Of a DNA stretch of 37,834 bases, positions 9,240-17,283 are shown piece after piece. The notes under the pieces are model-generated. The model searched no databases and had not been told where the DNA came from. It was given only the letters and a program-made list of their open reading frames with translations. A program made the position numbers and the translations under genes. Positions within the stretch are counted from its first letter, which is position 1, and the number at the start of each line of letters is the position of its first letter. Source of the DNA: Porticoccus sp. (GTDB lineage Bacteria > Pseudomonadota > Gammaproteobacteria > Pseudomonadales > Porticoccaceae). The DNA lies in the NCBI GenBank assembly GCA_021773405.1, contig JAJFKD010000219.1, positions 1 to 37,834 on the forward strand. Reading direction: 5' to 3'.

Positions 9240-9797
9240 TTAGTTCCTGCAATCTATGAAGGGCTGATCTGCCACGTCGCGGTTAGGCTGCTGCGAAGAG
9301 TCAGCATGTCGCGCGATCGGCAGGTATTTATCGTAGTTCTCTTCTGCAGCCTTGCGTTTTTTGACGTTGCGCGTAATTGGCATGGCCATCTCGGAGCCCA
9401 TGCGCAGGCCGAGCAGGTGGGTAAAGTACGGCGGCATGACTGACTCGTCGACGTCAGCGGTGTAGGTCATAAGGAGGGTCGTTTCATTGCTCAGCAGCGT
9501 GATGCCTTCGATCACATAATCGCCATTAGGGTTGAGGCGCTGGACTTTCAGAAATTCCGGGTTGGATGGCAGCGCGTAGGCATACAGATAATCGGTGTTG
9601 GCAGGCGTTTCGGCTAAGCGCGCCAGTTGCTGGGTATGCGTGGCGAACCGCCAGTTTAGTTCTGTCAGGAGAGCCTTTCTGGTCGTTGGGTATTTGACCG
9701 CGGCGATGGCCTGGCGGGTCTGCCCACCGGTCAGCGAGGTGATGGTTTTCTCGCCAATCTCGACAAATCCGTGATTGATGATATCTATATCTGACAT
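9240..9797 (-). CDS. Tail tubular protein A-like / head-tail adaptor
   Basis: A 185-residue protein starting MSDIDIINHGFVEIGEKTIT. The pattern of an N-terminal helix, a segment around residue 40 (TRKALLTELNWRFATH), then a Tyr/Pro strand region (YLYAYALPSNPEFLKVQRL) and YIEGITLLSNE is characteristic of gp11-like podoviral adaptors, which read R-x4-E-x2-W-x-F-A then a YxYxLPxD/NxLxxxRL element. It forms the ring between portal and nozzle. Start: the ATG at 9797 follows the terminator at 9822-9866, so this gene begins a new segment of the leftward unit. The C-terminal tail is charged and probably flexible. Confidence 0.8.
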   Translation of the reverse strand: MSDIDIINHGFVEIGEKTITSLTGGQTRQAIAAVKYPTTRKALLTELNWRFATHTQQLARLAETPANTDYLYAYALPSNPEFLKVQRLNPNGDYVIEGITLLSNETTLLMTYTADVDESVMPPYFTHLLGLRMGSEMAMPITRNVKKRKAAEENYDKYLPIARHADSSQQPNRDVADQPFIDCRN

Positions 9798-9821
9798 AAC
9801 CGGCCTCGACCTGAGCTGATG

Positions 9822-9866
9822 AAAACGCCTGGCGCTGGGTTCCTCGAGCCTCCCCAGCGCCAGGCG
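9822..9866 (-). terminator. Rho-independent terminator after the capsid cassette
   Basis: A perfect 14-bp inverted repeat (9826-9839 with 9853-9866, CGCCTGGCGCTGGG) with a 13-base loop, followed in the leftward direction by TTTT (9825-9822). It lies in the 77-base gap below the small head protein gene and above the tubular A gene. This is the clearest terminator I found. It should lower readthrough from the capsid promoter into the tail genes. Confidence 0.85.
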
Positions 9867-9874
9867 CGGACCAG

Positions 9875-10171
9875 TTAGTCGGTGTCGGTGACCACGCCCA
9901 CTGTGACGTCAGACACATCAACCACGCCGGCCGCGTTGGACAGCACAATATGCTTGCCGTAGGTCGCCACCGCTTCGTTGGAGGCGTCCAGGTTGGTGAC
10001 CACAACCACATCAATGATGTCGCCGACTTTCAGCCGATCGCTGGCATTGTTGAAATACGCCGCTGTGTCGACAACCGCATGCACGTCCTCGGTTTTGTAC
10101 CCCCACCGCCGCGGGGCCTTTGAAACGCCGTGATTGCCGATAAGGGCCAGATTTCCATCAATAAAAGCCAT
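9875..10171 (-). CDS. Small head protein, decoration or head-fibre type
   Basis: A 98-residue protein, MAFIDGNLALIGNHGVSKAP, mostly beta (VGDIIDVVVVTNLDA, YGKHIVLSNAAGVVDVSDVTVGVV). It has no Cys and no transmembrane segment. An AGGAG ribosome binding site sits 11 bases upstream. It lies between the major capsid gene and the strong terminator, so it is made from the same high-level transcript, which fits a decoration, head-fibre or other high-copy head protein. The name rests on position and composition only. Confidence 0.6.
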   Translation of the reverse strand: MAFIDGNLALIGNHGVSKAPRRWGYKTEDVHAVVDTAAYFNNASDRLKVGDIIDVVVVTNLDASNEAVATYGKHIVLSNAAGVVDVSDVTVGVVTDTD

Positions 10172-10216
10172 AGTTTTATTACTCCTGTTTGGGTGGACTA
10201 ATCCAAGCGTTGCCGC

Positions 10217-11065
10217 TTAGGATTCGTCCATCTGCACTTTCACGACACCGTTGGCATTGCGAACCACCGAGCCAGCTTTCAGCAGGCCGTTGGCCAGCCA
10301 TGACGTTTTGGTCGGAATGTAGTTGACCTCGGTACGACGCAAGGCGTTGCAGTAGCCGATAGCCGACTGATGATAGGCAAAGCCGTCGCGGACATTGGCC
10401 GCCACCGTAAGGCCACCTTCGAAGGCGCTGCGATCCTCGACCACGTGGAACTGGAAACCAACAAACGAATTGATTTCGCCGTTTACCAGCGTTTTGATCG
10501 TATTGAAATCCGAGCTTGTGACTTCGGTCTCGCCCAGCATGCCCTCAAGGTTTAGCGCGGATATGAGGATATGACGGCCGGCGCCCGGGACGCCTTTGTC
10601 ATTCAGATATCGGGATGCGCGTCGCAGCTTGGCGGCGTTGAGGTTGGTGCCCGCTCCGCCGACCGCAGTCGTGACGGTGCCAGCATAGGACGCTGACGCA
10701 TCAAATGCATCAATAACCAGCTGATCGTCGCGTCGCCCGAGACCACCGGCAATGACGCCGGCAAGTTCGCGCTGTTCGTCGATGTTGATTTGAGCGTCAT
10801 CGAATAGATCCGTGTACTCCGGCGCCACCCAATCCTCGAGCGTGCAGGGCACCTTGGTGTGTGAAATGTCCATCGCCGTGATGTCAGACTGAGAAGCCCC
10901 GCGCCGCTGCGCCAGGCCCTTGCCCATGTTGCGGAAATGGTATGGATTCGCTTTGACGTTTTCGCGGCGGGTGGCGGTCTGTGAAACGCCGCCCATGCCT
11001 TGGTACTCATGAAGCACGTCGTCATCGAATGCCTCGGCTTTGGCCGCTGATAATTCCCTGGACAT
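10217..11065 (-). CDS. Major capsid protein
   Basis: A 282-residue protein, MSRELSAAKAEAFDDDVLHE. Opening residues about 1-60 (including an NMGKGLAQRRG segment), then a DWVAPEYTDLFDDAQINIDEQ region near 90-115, a helix with DAFDAS, and a C-terminal strand-rich part (QFHVVEDRSAF, VAANVRDGFAYHQSAIG) resemble the podoviral HK97-fold capsid family found in Bordetella BPP-1/Bcep22-like phages; the late segment FAYHQSAIG is typical of the family's final domain. AAGGAG lies 8 bases upstream of the ATG. It is preceded by the scaffold gene and a strong promoter. Confidence 0.85.
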   Translation of the reverse strand: MSRELSAAKAEAFDDDVLHEYQGMGGVSQTATRRENVKANPYHFRNMGKGLAQRRGASQSDITAMDISHTKVPCTLEDWVAPEYTDLFDDAQINIDEQRELAGVIAGGLGRRDDQLVIDAFDASASYAGTVTTAVGGAGTNLNAAKLRRASRYLNDKGVPGAGRHILISALNLEGMLGETEVTSSDFNTIKTLVNGEINSFVGFQFHVVEDRSAFEGGLTVAANVRDGFAYHQSAIGYCNALRRTEVNYIPTKTSWLANGLLKAGSVVRNANGVVKVQMDES

Positions 11066-11166
11066 AGCGCAAACTCCTTAAAAGGTTTCGGTTTGCAAGT
11101 CCAGTTGTCCACCGCGGTGGGCTGTCCTCTACGCTCTCGGGCGCTGGCCGGCTAGCGTTTCAAGGG

Positions 11167-11200
11167 CCCGGACCTGATTATTTGTCTTGTCAGGTCCGGG
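11167..11200 (-). other. Stem-loop in the 5' leader of the capsid transcript
   Basis: An 11-bp perfect inverted repeat (11167-11177 with 11190-11200, CCCGGACCTGA) and a 12-base loop, about 30 bases downstream of the predicted capsid transcript start and about 100 bases before the capsid ATG. No T-run follows, so it is unlikely to be a simple terminator. It could stabilise the mRNA or be an RNA processing site. It could also attenuate upstream transcripts. Confidence 0.55.
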
Positions 11201-11235
11201 TTATCCAATCGGAGCAAGCATAAATGTGTGGGCAA

Positions 11236-11263
11236 ATAATACCGTTGCCAGCGAGGCCGTCAA
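11236..11263 (-). promoter_or_regulatory. Strong sigma70-like promoter for the capsid cassette
   Basis: Reading leftward: TTGACG (11263-11258), a 16-base spacer, TATTAT (11241-11236); each hexamer matches consensus at 5 of 6 positions. It lies in the 208-base gap between scaffold and capsid genes and points to the capsid gene, with a roughly 160-base leader. This is the best match to a promoter in the leftward unit that I could find by eye. Confidence 0.8.
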
Positions 11264-11273
11264 GGGCCAGCGG

Positions 11274-12137
11274 TCAGACTGTGCTCACATCTTGGCCGGG
11301 GAACTGCTTGCTATACAGTGCATCGACCTTTTTGGTGTATTCCTCATCCAACCCGTACATGCGCTGACCTTTTTTCGGGTGATCATCAGGATACGTTTTA
11401 GCCCGCATCGCTCTCAGGTCCTCGCGGGTAATGGCTCCAGGTGGTCCGCCACCATCGGCCGGCAGGATTGCCTCGGAAGTCAGCAGCGTTTGCAGGGCCT
11501 GGACTGCCAGCGCACTGGTCACCACGCCATCGAGCGCGTTGGCCTGGTCCTCCGGCAGCACCTGGCTGAGTCGGTCCCAGGTGTCTTTCATGACCTGCTC
11601 ACCGTTTTCGCCCAGGTCCCTGACCACCTGCGCAACCTGCTGATCATGACTGATCACCATGTCCGAATTATCGCTGATGTAGTTGTGCACCACCTTATCG
11701 AACCCGGCCTGGCTGAGCCCCACTTCCTTGGCCGCCTTGGTAAACGAGACCAGCATCGGGTCCTCTTTGTCAAATTCCCAGGTGGTCCCTTCCGGCAGAT
11801 TGGCCGGCGCAGTCAGTTCATAGTCACCATCGGGCGCGCCAAAGTTCGCGCCGAATGTGCCTATTTTCTTTTCCAGCTCGCCGTATGCCTCGGCCTGAGA
11901 AGCAACAGATTTGAACTTGGTGCCGAGCCATTCCGGCCGATCGCCTTCACCGGGTACGCCCTCGGCATGATCCCAGCCACCGGCCTGGCTGAGCATGCCT
12001 TCACCTTCACCGGTACCAGTCCCCTCGCCCTCTCCAGTGCCTTCCCCGGTTCCCTCGCCTTCGCCAGTACCAGCGCCCTCGCCTTCACCTTCTGGCATGC
12101 GATAAGGTCCGCCTAAAAATCTCCGTAAATGTTCCAT
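11274..12137 (-). CDS. Capsid scaffolding protein
   Basis: A 287-residue acidic protein. Residues about 15-47 are a Gly-Glu/Gly-Thr repeat, then SQAGGWDH, a hydrophilic region and amphipathic helices (residues 130-230), ending in a Lys-rich stretch (PDDHPKKGQRMYG). Scaffolding proteins of short-tailed phages are acidic, helical, have a low-complexity N terminus and precede the capsid gene, as here. The DNA encoding the repeat (12000-12095) is a simple repeat in its own right. It could also regulate portal incorporation. Confidence 0.75.
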   Translation of the reverse strand: MEHLRRFLGGPYRMPEGEGEGAGTGEGEGTGEGTGEGEGTGTGEGEGMLSQAGGWDHAEGVPGEGDRPEWLGTKFKSVASQAEAYGELEKKIGTFGANFGAPDGDYELTAPANLPEGTTWEFDKEDPMLVSFTKAAKEVGLSQAGFDKVVHNYISDNSDMVISHDQQVAQVVRDLGENGEQVMKDTWDRLSQVLPEDQANALDGVVTSALAVQALQTLLTSEAILPADGGGPPGAITREDLRAMRAKTYPDDHPKKGQRMYGLDEEYTKKVDALYSKQFPGQDVSTV

Positions 12138-12176
12138 TTGTTATACCTCTAACAATCGACCAATGAATTATTGAAT

Positions 12177-12191
12177 CGGCCAAAATGGCCG
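12177..12191 (-). other. Short stem-loop above the scaffold gene
   Basis: A 5-bp inverted repeat CGGCC/GGCCG with a 5-base loop in the 64-base gap between the acidic 203-residue gene and the scaffold gene. No T-run follows, so it is a weak candidate for a processing or pausing site. A GAGG ribosome site before the scaffold ATG lies further down at about 12146-12149. Confidence 0.3.
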
Positions 12192-12201
12192 CGTGTTTGC
12201 G

Positions 12202-12813
12202 CTACCGGGGTGGATAATCCCGGTTAGAAACGGCCATCACCACCGTATTGAGCAACCGGACCAGGTCGCCCTTGGAGCGGATGTTGCCGGTATTGATGCA
12301 CAGCACCAGATCGCCCGCACGGTGTGAAGCCACAACCAGGTAATCGCCTGATTTGACCTGGTCCGGCCTTTGGCCGATATCAGCCATGAAAAAATGGGTC
12401 GGGGATAGTTGCTTGTCCTGCTCTACCACCTGAACCACATCGTCCAACTCGTCGAGCTCATCCAATGCTGCAGAATCCGGGGCCTCTTGGCCTGCCCCAT
12501 CCAGCTCATCTGCGCTCAATATATCGGCGGTGGCTTCTGCGGCGGCGGCGGCAAGCTCCGCCTCATCGTCGGCCGTTGGCAGGCTGGCATCAGCGCCGGC
12601 GGGTGGCGGTTGATCGTCGAGCGGAATAGGCGCCGACTGGTCCGAGGTCAGGTTTTCCTGGCCGCTGCCGCCTTCTCCGGCTGCATCAGCGCCCTGGCCC
12701 GCTTCGGGCTGTTTCGCACCTGGTGCGTCCGCAGAGTGGGTTGCTGCATCAATAGCGGTATTTACTGCATCATCGTTGCCGTTGCCGGCTTCCTGTCCGT
12801 TTTCCGTTGTCAT
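12202..12813 (-). CDS. Acidic head-assembly protein of unknown function
   Basis: A 203-residue protein starting MTTENGQEAGNGNDDAVNTA. The first 140 residues are disordered-looking (Ala/Asp/Glu/Gly/Pro), the last 70 look folded (SPTHFFMADIGQRPD, DYLVVASHRAGDLVLCINTG, NTVVMAVSNRDYPPR). The mixture of an acidic disordered arm and a small domain, next to scaffold and Bbp19-like genes, suggests head assembly. I do not recognise a family. Confidence 0.65.
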   Translation of the reverse strand: MTTENGQEAGNGNDDAVNTAIDAATHSADAPGAKQPEAGQGADAAGEGGSGQENLTSDQSAPIPLDDQPPPAGADASLPTADDEAELAAAAAEATADILSADELDGAGQEAPDSAALDELDELDDVVQVVEQDKQLSPTHFFMADIGQRPDQVKSGDYLVVASHRAGDLVLCINTGNIRSKGDLVRLLNTVVMAVSNRDYPPR

Positions 12814-12824
12814 CTGCCTGTCTC

Positions 12825-13145
12825 CTAGGTTGGAGCTCCCCCACTGCGGGCGAGCTCAATTAAAGCGAGAATTTTGCGCACCACGTCCTGGGAGCCCTGC
12901 CGGATGCCAATCGTAATCAGGTCATCGCCGGGGTTGGCGGTGCGCGGCATCATGTAATCGGCCACCAGTTGCTCAAGGACAAACCGGCCCTGTTCGGTGC
13001 GAGTAAATACTTCCTGGTAGTGCCCGGCAATCAGCAGCATTTGCTGGCGCTCGGCTTCGCTGGATTTGTCGAAATTGCTCAGATCGAGCGCGTCCCAGCC
13101 CTCAGCGTCAAGTAATGTCTGCGCGGCTAAAGGATTCCCTGCCAT
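12825..13145 (-). CDS. Bbp19-like head protein
   Basis: A 106-residue helical protein. FTRTEQGRFVLEQLVADYM at about 48-66 and the segment ITIGIRQGSQDVVRKILALI at about 77-96 match the Bbp19 pattern of F-x-T-x2-G-x2-VL-x2-L then a basic GxR/Q-x2-V-x2-I helix, known from Bordetella phage BPP-1. Its function is unknown, but it sits beside the portal in such phages. The ATG at 13145 overlaps the portal stop as TAATG. Confidence 0.7.
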   Translation of the reverse strand: MAGNPLAAQTLLDAEGWDALDLSNFDKSSEAERQQMLLIAGHYQEVFTRTEQGRFVLEQLVADYMMPRTANPGDDLITIGIRQGSQDVVRKILALIELARSGGAPT

Positions 13146-14725
13146 TAAGCCACTGCCTGCACTGGTTCTCGGTTATCGGCCACCAGCTGCGCAGCTCGTT
13201 GCTGCAGTTGTGCGCGTTCATCGCCGGAACGTATCAAGCGCGGGTCCCAGCCCAGTTTTTCAGCTATCCAGGATGACAGGTCCTCTACCTTGACCCCCAG
13301 CGCCAGCGCTTCATCGCCGAGCGGAGCCATCATATCCAGTCCCTGCTGTACCGTCAGTATTTCATCGTGGTCCTGAGCGCGCGCCAGCGGGCTTTGGTGT
13401 TTCAGCGTCAGCGTGCGCCCATCGACACGCAGCGGCGGGATACGCCCCTGGTCGCCGAGTATCTGTACTCCCCGACTCATGCGTTTTGCGACCAGCTCAG
13501 TCTGCAGCCTGCCATAGCTGGCGCCGACTTCCTGAATATTGCGGCGGTCCTCAATGGCTACCTCGGTGGCAGAACGTACCGGGCCCTCGGGGTTGAGCTG
13601 AGGCGTTGCCAGCAGCGCGTCGCGGATCGTCGCGCGCAGTTGCGTCAGGACCTCAAAGCCCAGCCCCAGGTCGGCGCTGCGCTCGAGAGCTCGAATGGTC
13701 GGGTTTCGCCGGTCGTTGCTGGCAACCGGTATCACGGTGCCCGGCGTCACGCGCATTGTGTACGGATTGGTGGCGGTGTCATCGCTCGAGGTATAGACGC
13801 CGGCCACCGCCAGCGCTGCACTGCGCAGAATGAACTCCACCACCTTGTTGGCAGTCTTGATATCCGGCAGGACAAACATCACCGGGCCGCGGCCGTACAG
13901 CTCGCCGGGAGTCACCGACCAGCGGAATACCTGGCGCGGTGATGTGGGCCAGAACGTCTGCCACATGATTCGCTTGTCGGCGCCAGTTTGATCGATCAGC
14001 ACCCCGAAAAATCGTTCAGTGTCCGGGTCAAATAGCACGCCCTCGATCAGCGGTAATTTCTTGCCGGGTTTCTCCGCTCGCAGCTTTTCCTGTTCGGTCG
14101 ATAGGACTGCCCCAGGGTACAGGCGCATGATGTGGGCCACCGGGATCTTCGGCTCCCGCCATGTGCTTTCGATCGTAGACTGCGGCCCCTCTTCGAGCAC
14201 CAGTTCATTCATGGGTATGGCATCGAATAAAAACGGTGGCTGGCCAAAACCACCCTGCCAGAAATTCATGGCGCCGGTGCCCACGGCAAGATCCTGGTAT
14301 GCCTCATGCTCCTGGCTGTGCACGTTCGAATGATTCAGGTACGCGAACAATGTCTCGGTGGCATCTTTGAGCCCTACTTTGACCTCGCCTTTTTCGCGTA
14401 TCTCGCGCGGGATATCGGGACCGGTGGCCAGCTGGGAGTACTCGCGCCAGGGCGGCGTCAGGGTTGACTGGACCCGGGTGGCAAACTTGGGCACCTCCAG
14501 CACCGCGGTCGAATCAAACAGGTGTAAATTTTTCTTCTCCAGCTCCGTCGATGATTCGCTGAAGGTTTCGCGCTGTGGCAGCGCGTACTTGTAAGCATCG
14601 CGCAGAGCGCTCTCGGCCTGGTCCTTGCGGACTTTAGCATCCCGGTAACGTGCGATTAACTCCTTGCCGGTGCGCATGCCCTGGGGCAGTTTCGGGCGCG
14701 GGCCGAAAAATCGTAGCAACCTCAT
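13145..14725 (-). CDS. Portal protein (head-to-tail connector)
   Basis: A 526-residue protein, MRLLRFFGPRPKLPQGM. Basic N terminus, a long helix with YKYALPQRETFSES near residues 46-59, DSTAVLEVPKFATRVQSTLTP near 71-91 and, near 150, GTGAMNFWQGGF; these are the canonical features of the bacteriophage head-to-tail connecting protein family of podoviruses (Y-A-L-P, DSTA, F-A-x2-L-x3-L-x-P-P, GTG). C-terminal residues, SSWIAEKLGWDPRLIRS, then Q-rich helix. The length is typical. Genes for terminase lie upstream and Bbp19-like protein downstream with an overlapping stop. Confidence 0.9.
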   Translation of the reverse strand: MRLLRFFGPRPKLPQGMRTGKELIARYRDAKVRKDQAESALRDAYKYALPQRETFSESSTELEKKNLHLFDSTAVLEVPKFATRVQSTLTPPWREYSQLATGPDIPREIREKGEVKVGLKDATETLFAYLNHSNVHSQEHEAYQDLAVGTGAMNFWQGGFGQPPFLFDAIPMNELVLEEGPQSTIESTWREPKIPVAHIMRLYPGAVLSTEQEKLRAEKPGKKLPLIEGVLFDPDTERFFGVLIDQTGADKRIMWQTFWPTSPRQVFRWSVTPGELYGRGPVMFVLPDIKTANKVVEFILRSAALAVAGVYTSSDDTATNPYTMRVTPGTVIPVASNDRRNPTIRALERSADLGLGFEVLTQLRATIRDALLATPQLNPEGPVRSATEVAIEDRRNIQEVGASYGRLQTELVAKRMSRGVQILGDQGRIPPLRVDGRTLTLKHQSPLARAQDHDEILTVQQGLDMMAPLGDEALALGVKVEDLSSWIAEKLGWDPRLIRSGDERAQLQQRAAQLVADNREPVQAVA

Positions 14726-15063
14726 CGGCGAGGACCTTTGCCATTAGAGCGACTGCCGCCACCTGATAACAAGCCACCAGAAGAACCGCGATTGCCGCCG
14801 GTTCCGGGTGGTGAGACAACCGGCGTTGTCGCGCCGGGGGCAGCGCCGGATAAGAAGTTTCCAGATAACAAGCCGCGCCGGCCGCCAGCGCCTCGCTGGG
14901 CTGCTTTGAGCCGGCGGTTTTTCGCTCTTGTCAGGGCTGAGGCTGAGCGCCTGGCGCTACGGCCCGCGGCCTCTTCCTCGGCTGATGGTGGTGGCGTTTT
15001 TGGCGTCTCGAAAAGGTCAAAGCCCTTTTTAGCCAGTAGGCCCGAAGTTACAGGATCGCCCAT
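14722..15063 (-). CDS. Basic, Gly/Ser/Arg-rich small protein before the portal
   Basis: A 113-residue protein, MGDPVTSGLLAKKGFDLFET, pI clearly high, with a charged helix around residues 27-60 (EEEAAGRSARRSASALTRAK) and a Gly/Ser/Asn/Pro-rich disordered tail. Its stop overlaps the portal start as ATGA, and a GAGG site precedes the ATG at 15063. Small basic disordered proteins at this position are common in podoviruses, but no function is known to me. It overlaps the previous gene by 35 bases. Confidence 0.65.
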   Translation of the reverse strand: MGDPVTSGLLAKKGFDLFETPKTPPPSAEEEAAGRSARRSASALTRAKNRRLKAAQRGAGGRRGLLSGNFLSGAAPGATTPVVSPPGTGGNRGSSGGLLSGGGSRSNGKGPRR

Positions 15064-15478
15064 TGCGTGACCTCAGATATTTGAACAGTTGCCAGGGTGT
15101 CAGCGTCCACATCGACCTGATCCCCAGCAGCGCCTTTGTTACCTCGACACAAGTCACCGGCCCCGCAAAAAATCGGCTTCTGATCCTGTTTTTTGGAATC
15201 ATGGCGGTCACCGCTAATACGGCCGACGCCTCACCGATCACGACATCGATGCCAGTATAGTCACAAACCCAGCTGACGCCAACCTCAAGGCGATCCGTGC
15301 GTGGATTGACCACGATCCAGTTGTAACCGTCCCAGCGCAGCGCCCAGCAATGACGCCAGTACGGCTTCAGCCAGCGGTCCCACCAGTGCGATTCGCGGCC
15401 ATTGGAAAAAACGACATACCAGACTTCCAGCTGATGGTCAGCCGAGAAATCTGAGAGCTTGAGCCCGCGCTGCTGCAA
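15029..15478 (-). CDS. Permuted papain-like (NlpC/P60-type) protein
   Basis: A 149-residue protein. A Trp-rich first half with Y-W-R-H-C-W-A-L near residues 40-48 and DGYNWIVVNP near 50-59 is followed by V-T-C-V-E-V-T-K-A-L-L-G near 108-118 and TLTPWQLFKYL near 125-135. His before Cys, with a C-x-E-x2-K/Y and TPxxLxxxL finish, matches the permuted papain-like fold of YaeF/YiiX-type proteins (known as a family feature). The likely catalytic pair is His43 and Cys109. Substrate is unknown: peptidoglycan, lipid or a virion polypeptide. It lies in the packaging cluster between terminase and portal, and similar proteins occupy this place in other short-tailed phages. Confidence 0.65.
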   Translation of the reverse strand: MQQRGLKLSDFSADHQLEVWYVVFSNGRESHWWDRWLKPYWRHCWALRWDGYNWIVVNPRTDRLEVGVSWVCDYTGIDVVIGEASAVLAVTAMIPKNRIRSRFFAGPVTCVEVTKALLGIRSMWTLTPWQLFKYLRSRNGRSCNFGPTG

Positions 15479-15778
15479 TCAGGCAACTAGCCCATGGTCG
15501 ACCAGCACGGTGCGCAGAGCCGCATGATCTACGATCAATTTATCCAGCTCGACTTTTTGCGCGGCAATGTCGGCTTTTGCAGCATTGAGCGCAGCTATAG
15601 CCAGGTCACGATTGGCGGCCGTATCGTAGGCGCCCGCTGTTGCTCCTGTGCCGCCGGCTGGGGCTGTTAATTGTGTGACCGCGGCAGCAGCGGCAGTGAT
15701 GGCCGCGGTGGCCGGCTCGTCAGGCTCAACACCGTTGCCGATGTCCCGTAGATTTCTTTTCCCTGCTTCTGTAGTCAT
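15479..15778 (-). CDS. Ala-rich small protein with coiled-coil tail
   Basis: A 99-residue protein: an Ala/Thr/Gly-rich first half (residues 20-60), then helix with DIAAQKVELDKLIVDHA. It overlaps TerL at ATGA. No hydrophobic segment is long enough for a membrane helix. Possibly structural or an assembly factor; I do not recognise it. Confidence 0.6.
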   Translation of the reverse strand: MTTEAGKRNLRDIGNGVEPDEPATAAITAAAAAVTQLTAPAGGTGATAGAYDTAANRDLAIAALNAAKADIAAQKVELDKLIVDHAALRTVLVDHGLVA

Positions 15779-17283
15779 TGGGATGCACCTTGCCCGAAGG
15801 CCATTATTTCATTGAGATTCGGCTGGAGTATACACGCCTCCCAGGGGTTGAACTTGGTCTCTGCCTGGAACGTGGCGCGCTGGCGTGAGGTAATCGATCG
15901 AGGCCGGGCAGGATTCGATCCACAGGCCAGCAGTCCGTACTGCAGTGCCTCGACCGGATGCGAGTAATCATTCTTGTCCGGCTTGTTGTGGTATCGCTCA
16001 TCGCCAACCACCTGGATCCGCTTGTAGTTGTATTTGCCGGCCAGGCCCATACGGATCATGCGACATTTGCCGCCAATAATCAGCCCGGGGCGGCCGTCGA
16101 CCAGCGTATTGAGTGGCACGCCGATGGCATCACGGCGCAGTATCCAGTCCTGGGTTGGCGCGGGCCTTGCATTGATGCCATTGGCCCGCAGCACGTCGAA
16201 AACACACTGGTTCGAATCAAGCTGGCTACGCTCATCGCCGGCAGGATCACCGACAAACCTGAACTCATAATCCGGATATTCTGCGTGAATCTTGCGCGCC
16301 AGCTCCTTGGCAAATTGAGTGGCGCCCATCACGTCCTGGGTCAGCTCGCGGGTGCACAGCTCATCAATCACCAGGTACCGCCCGCGCGCATCGGTCTGGA
16401 TGAAGGCCGCCGCCGGCGTCAGGCCGAAATCAAGCCCCACCGTGATCGCGGCGCGGATCGGCTGCAGGTCAGCAACAAAGTGCAGCTGCTCGTAAAACTC
16501 CGGGTAAATGGCTTTGCCGGCCTGGATATAGCCATACTCGCCATCGATGTAAACCTTGATCCACTGGTCTGTATAGCCGGCAGTGCTGTAATAGTTCGGT
16601 TTCAGGTGGGTCAGATTCTCGGCCTGCGGTGACCGGCCTGATGGCTGGCGATAGAATCCAAACTCGCCAGAATGATCAGTTTCAGCCAGCTTGTAATACC
16701 AGCTATCTTCCTCTGGCGGGTTGGTGTCCATGATCACGCCGTTCCAATAAGGCTGGTGATCGTCCCAGGCCGGGTACCGACCGACCCGCTTGCGCAGCAT
16801 ATCGAGCACCGCCCGCGGTACCTCTTTGGCCTCGTTGATCCAGGCGCCGGTCAGCTCCAAGGACAACAGTTTGCGCACGTCCTGGGGCTTGTCCAGCGCC
16901 CGAAACAGCACATCGAGCTCCATTTTAGTGCCGTCGGGCAAGGTGCGCCGGACCTCATGCGTCATGCCCCGGCGCAGGAATCGCCCGAAATCGGCCTCGG
17001 GGAACCAGTCGAACCAGGTCTGCAAGGTAGTATCTTCGAGCTCGCGGTACGTGTTTCGAATCACCGCCCAGCGCGATCGCCTGGCGCCGTCAGTGACGCG
17101 CTGCATGCCGAAGCCCTTCTGCATGATGTCCCAGCAACAGCCGGTCGATTTGCCCGAGCCCAGCGGTCCCATGATCCCGCGCACTTCGCTTTGATCAAGG
17201 TGGAACTTTGTCAGGGTGTAAGTGGCTTCGTACCTGGTGACGTCAGGCGGTTTTACTTGCCAATACGGGCGCTCATATTGCAT
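15775..17283 (-). CDS. terL: Terminase large subunit
   Basis: A 502-residue DNA packaging ATPase-nuclease. Walker A GPLGSGKST at residues 39-47, a Walker B-like strand with catalytic Glu in AWINEAKEV near 147-155, coupling-type motif MDTNPP at 185-190, and an RNase H-like nuclease with VGLDFG at 282-287 (Asp285), an FVGDPAGDE element at 343-351 (Asp346), and NDYSHPVEALQYG at 438-450. The length is typical. It starts 11 bases inside the preceding small gene. Type of packaging (headful or cohesive) cannot be told from the motifs alone. Confidence 0.95.
   Translation of the reverse strand: MQYERPYWQVKPPDVTRYEATYTLTKFHLDQSEVRGIMGPLGSGKSTGCCWDIMQKGFGMQRVTDGARRSRWAVIRNTYRELEDTTLQTWFDWFPEADFGRFLRRGMTHEVRRTLPDGTKMELDVLFRALDKPQDVRKLLSLELTGAWINEAKEVPRAVLDMLRKRVGRYPAWDDHQPYWNGVIMDTNPPEEDSWYYKLAETDHSGEFGFYRQPSGRSPQAENLTHLKPNYYSTAGYTDQWIKVYIDGEYGYIQAGKAIYPEFYEQLHFVADLQPIRAAITVGLDFGLTPAAAFIQTDARGRYLVIDELCTRELTQDVMGATQFAKELARKIHAEYPDYEFRFVGDPAGDERSQLDSNQCVFDVLRANGINARPAPTQDWILRRDAIGVPLNTLVDGRPGLIIGGKCRMIRMGLAGKYNYKRIQVVGDERYHNKPDKNDYSHPVEALQYGLLACGSNPARPRSITSRQRATFQAETKFNPWEACILQPNLNEIMAFGQGASQ

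Noticed and set aside
11187-12116. Plus-strand open frame of 309 codons
   Set aside because: Antisense to scaffold with low-complexity sequence mirrored from the Gly-Glu repeat.
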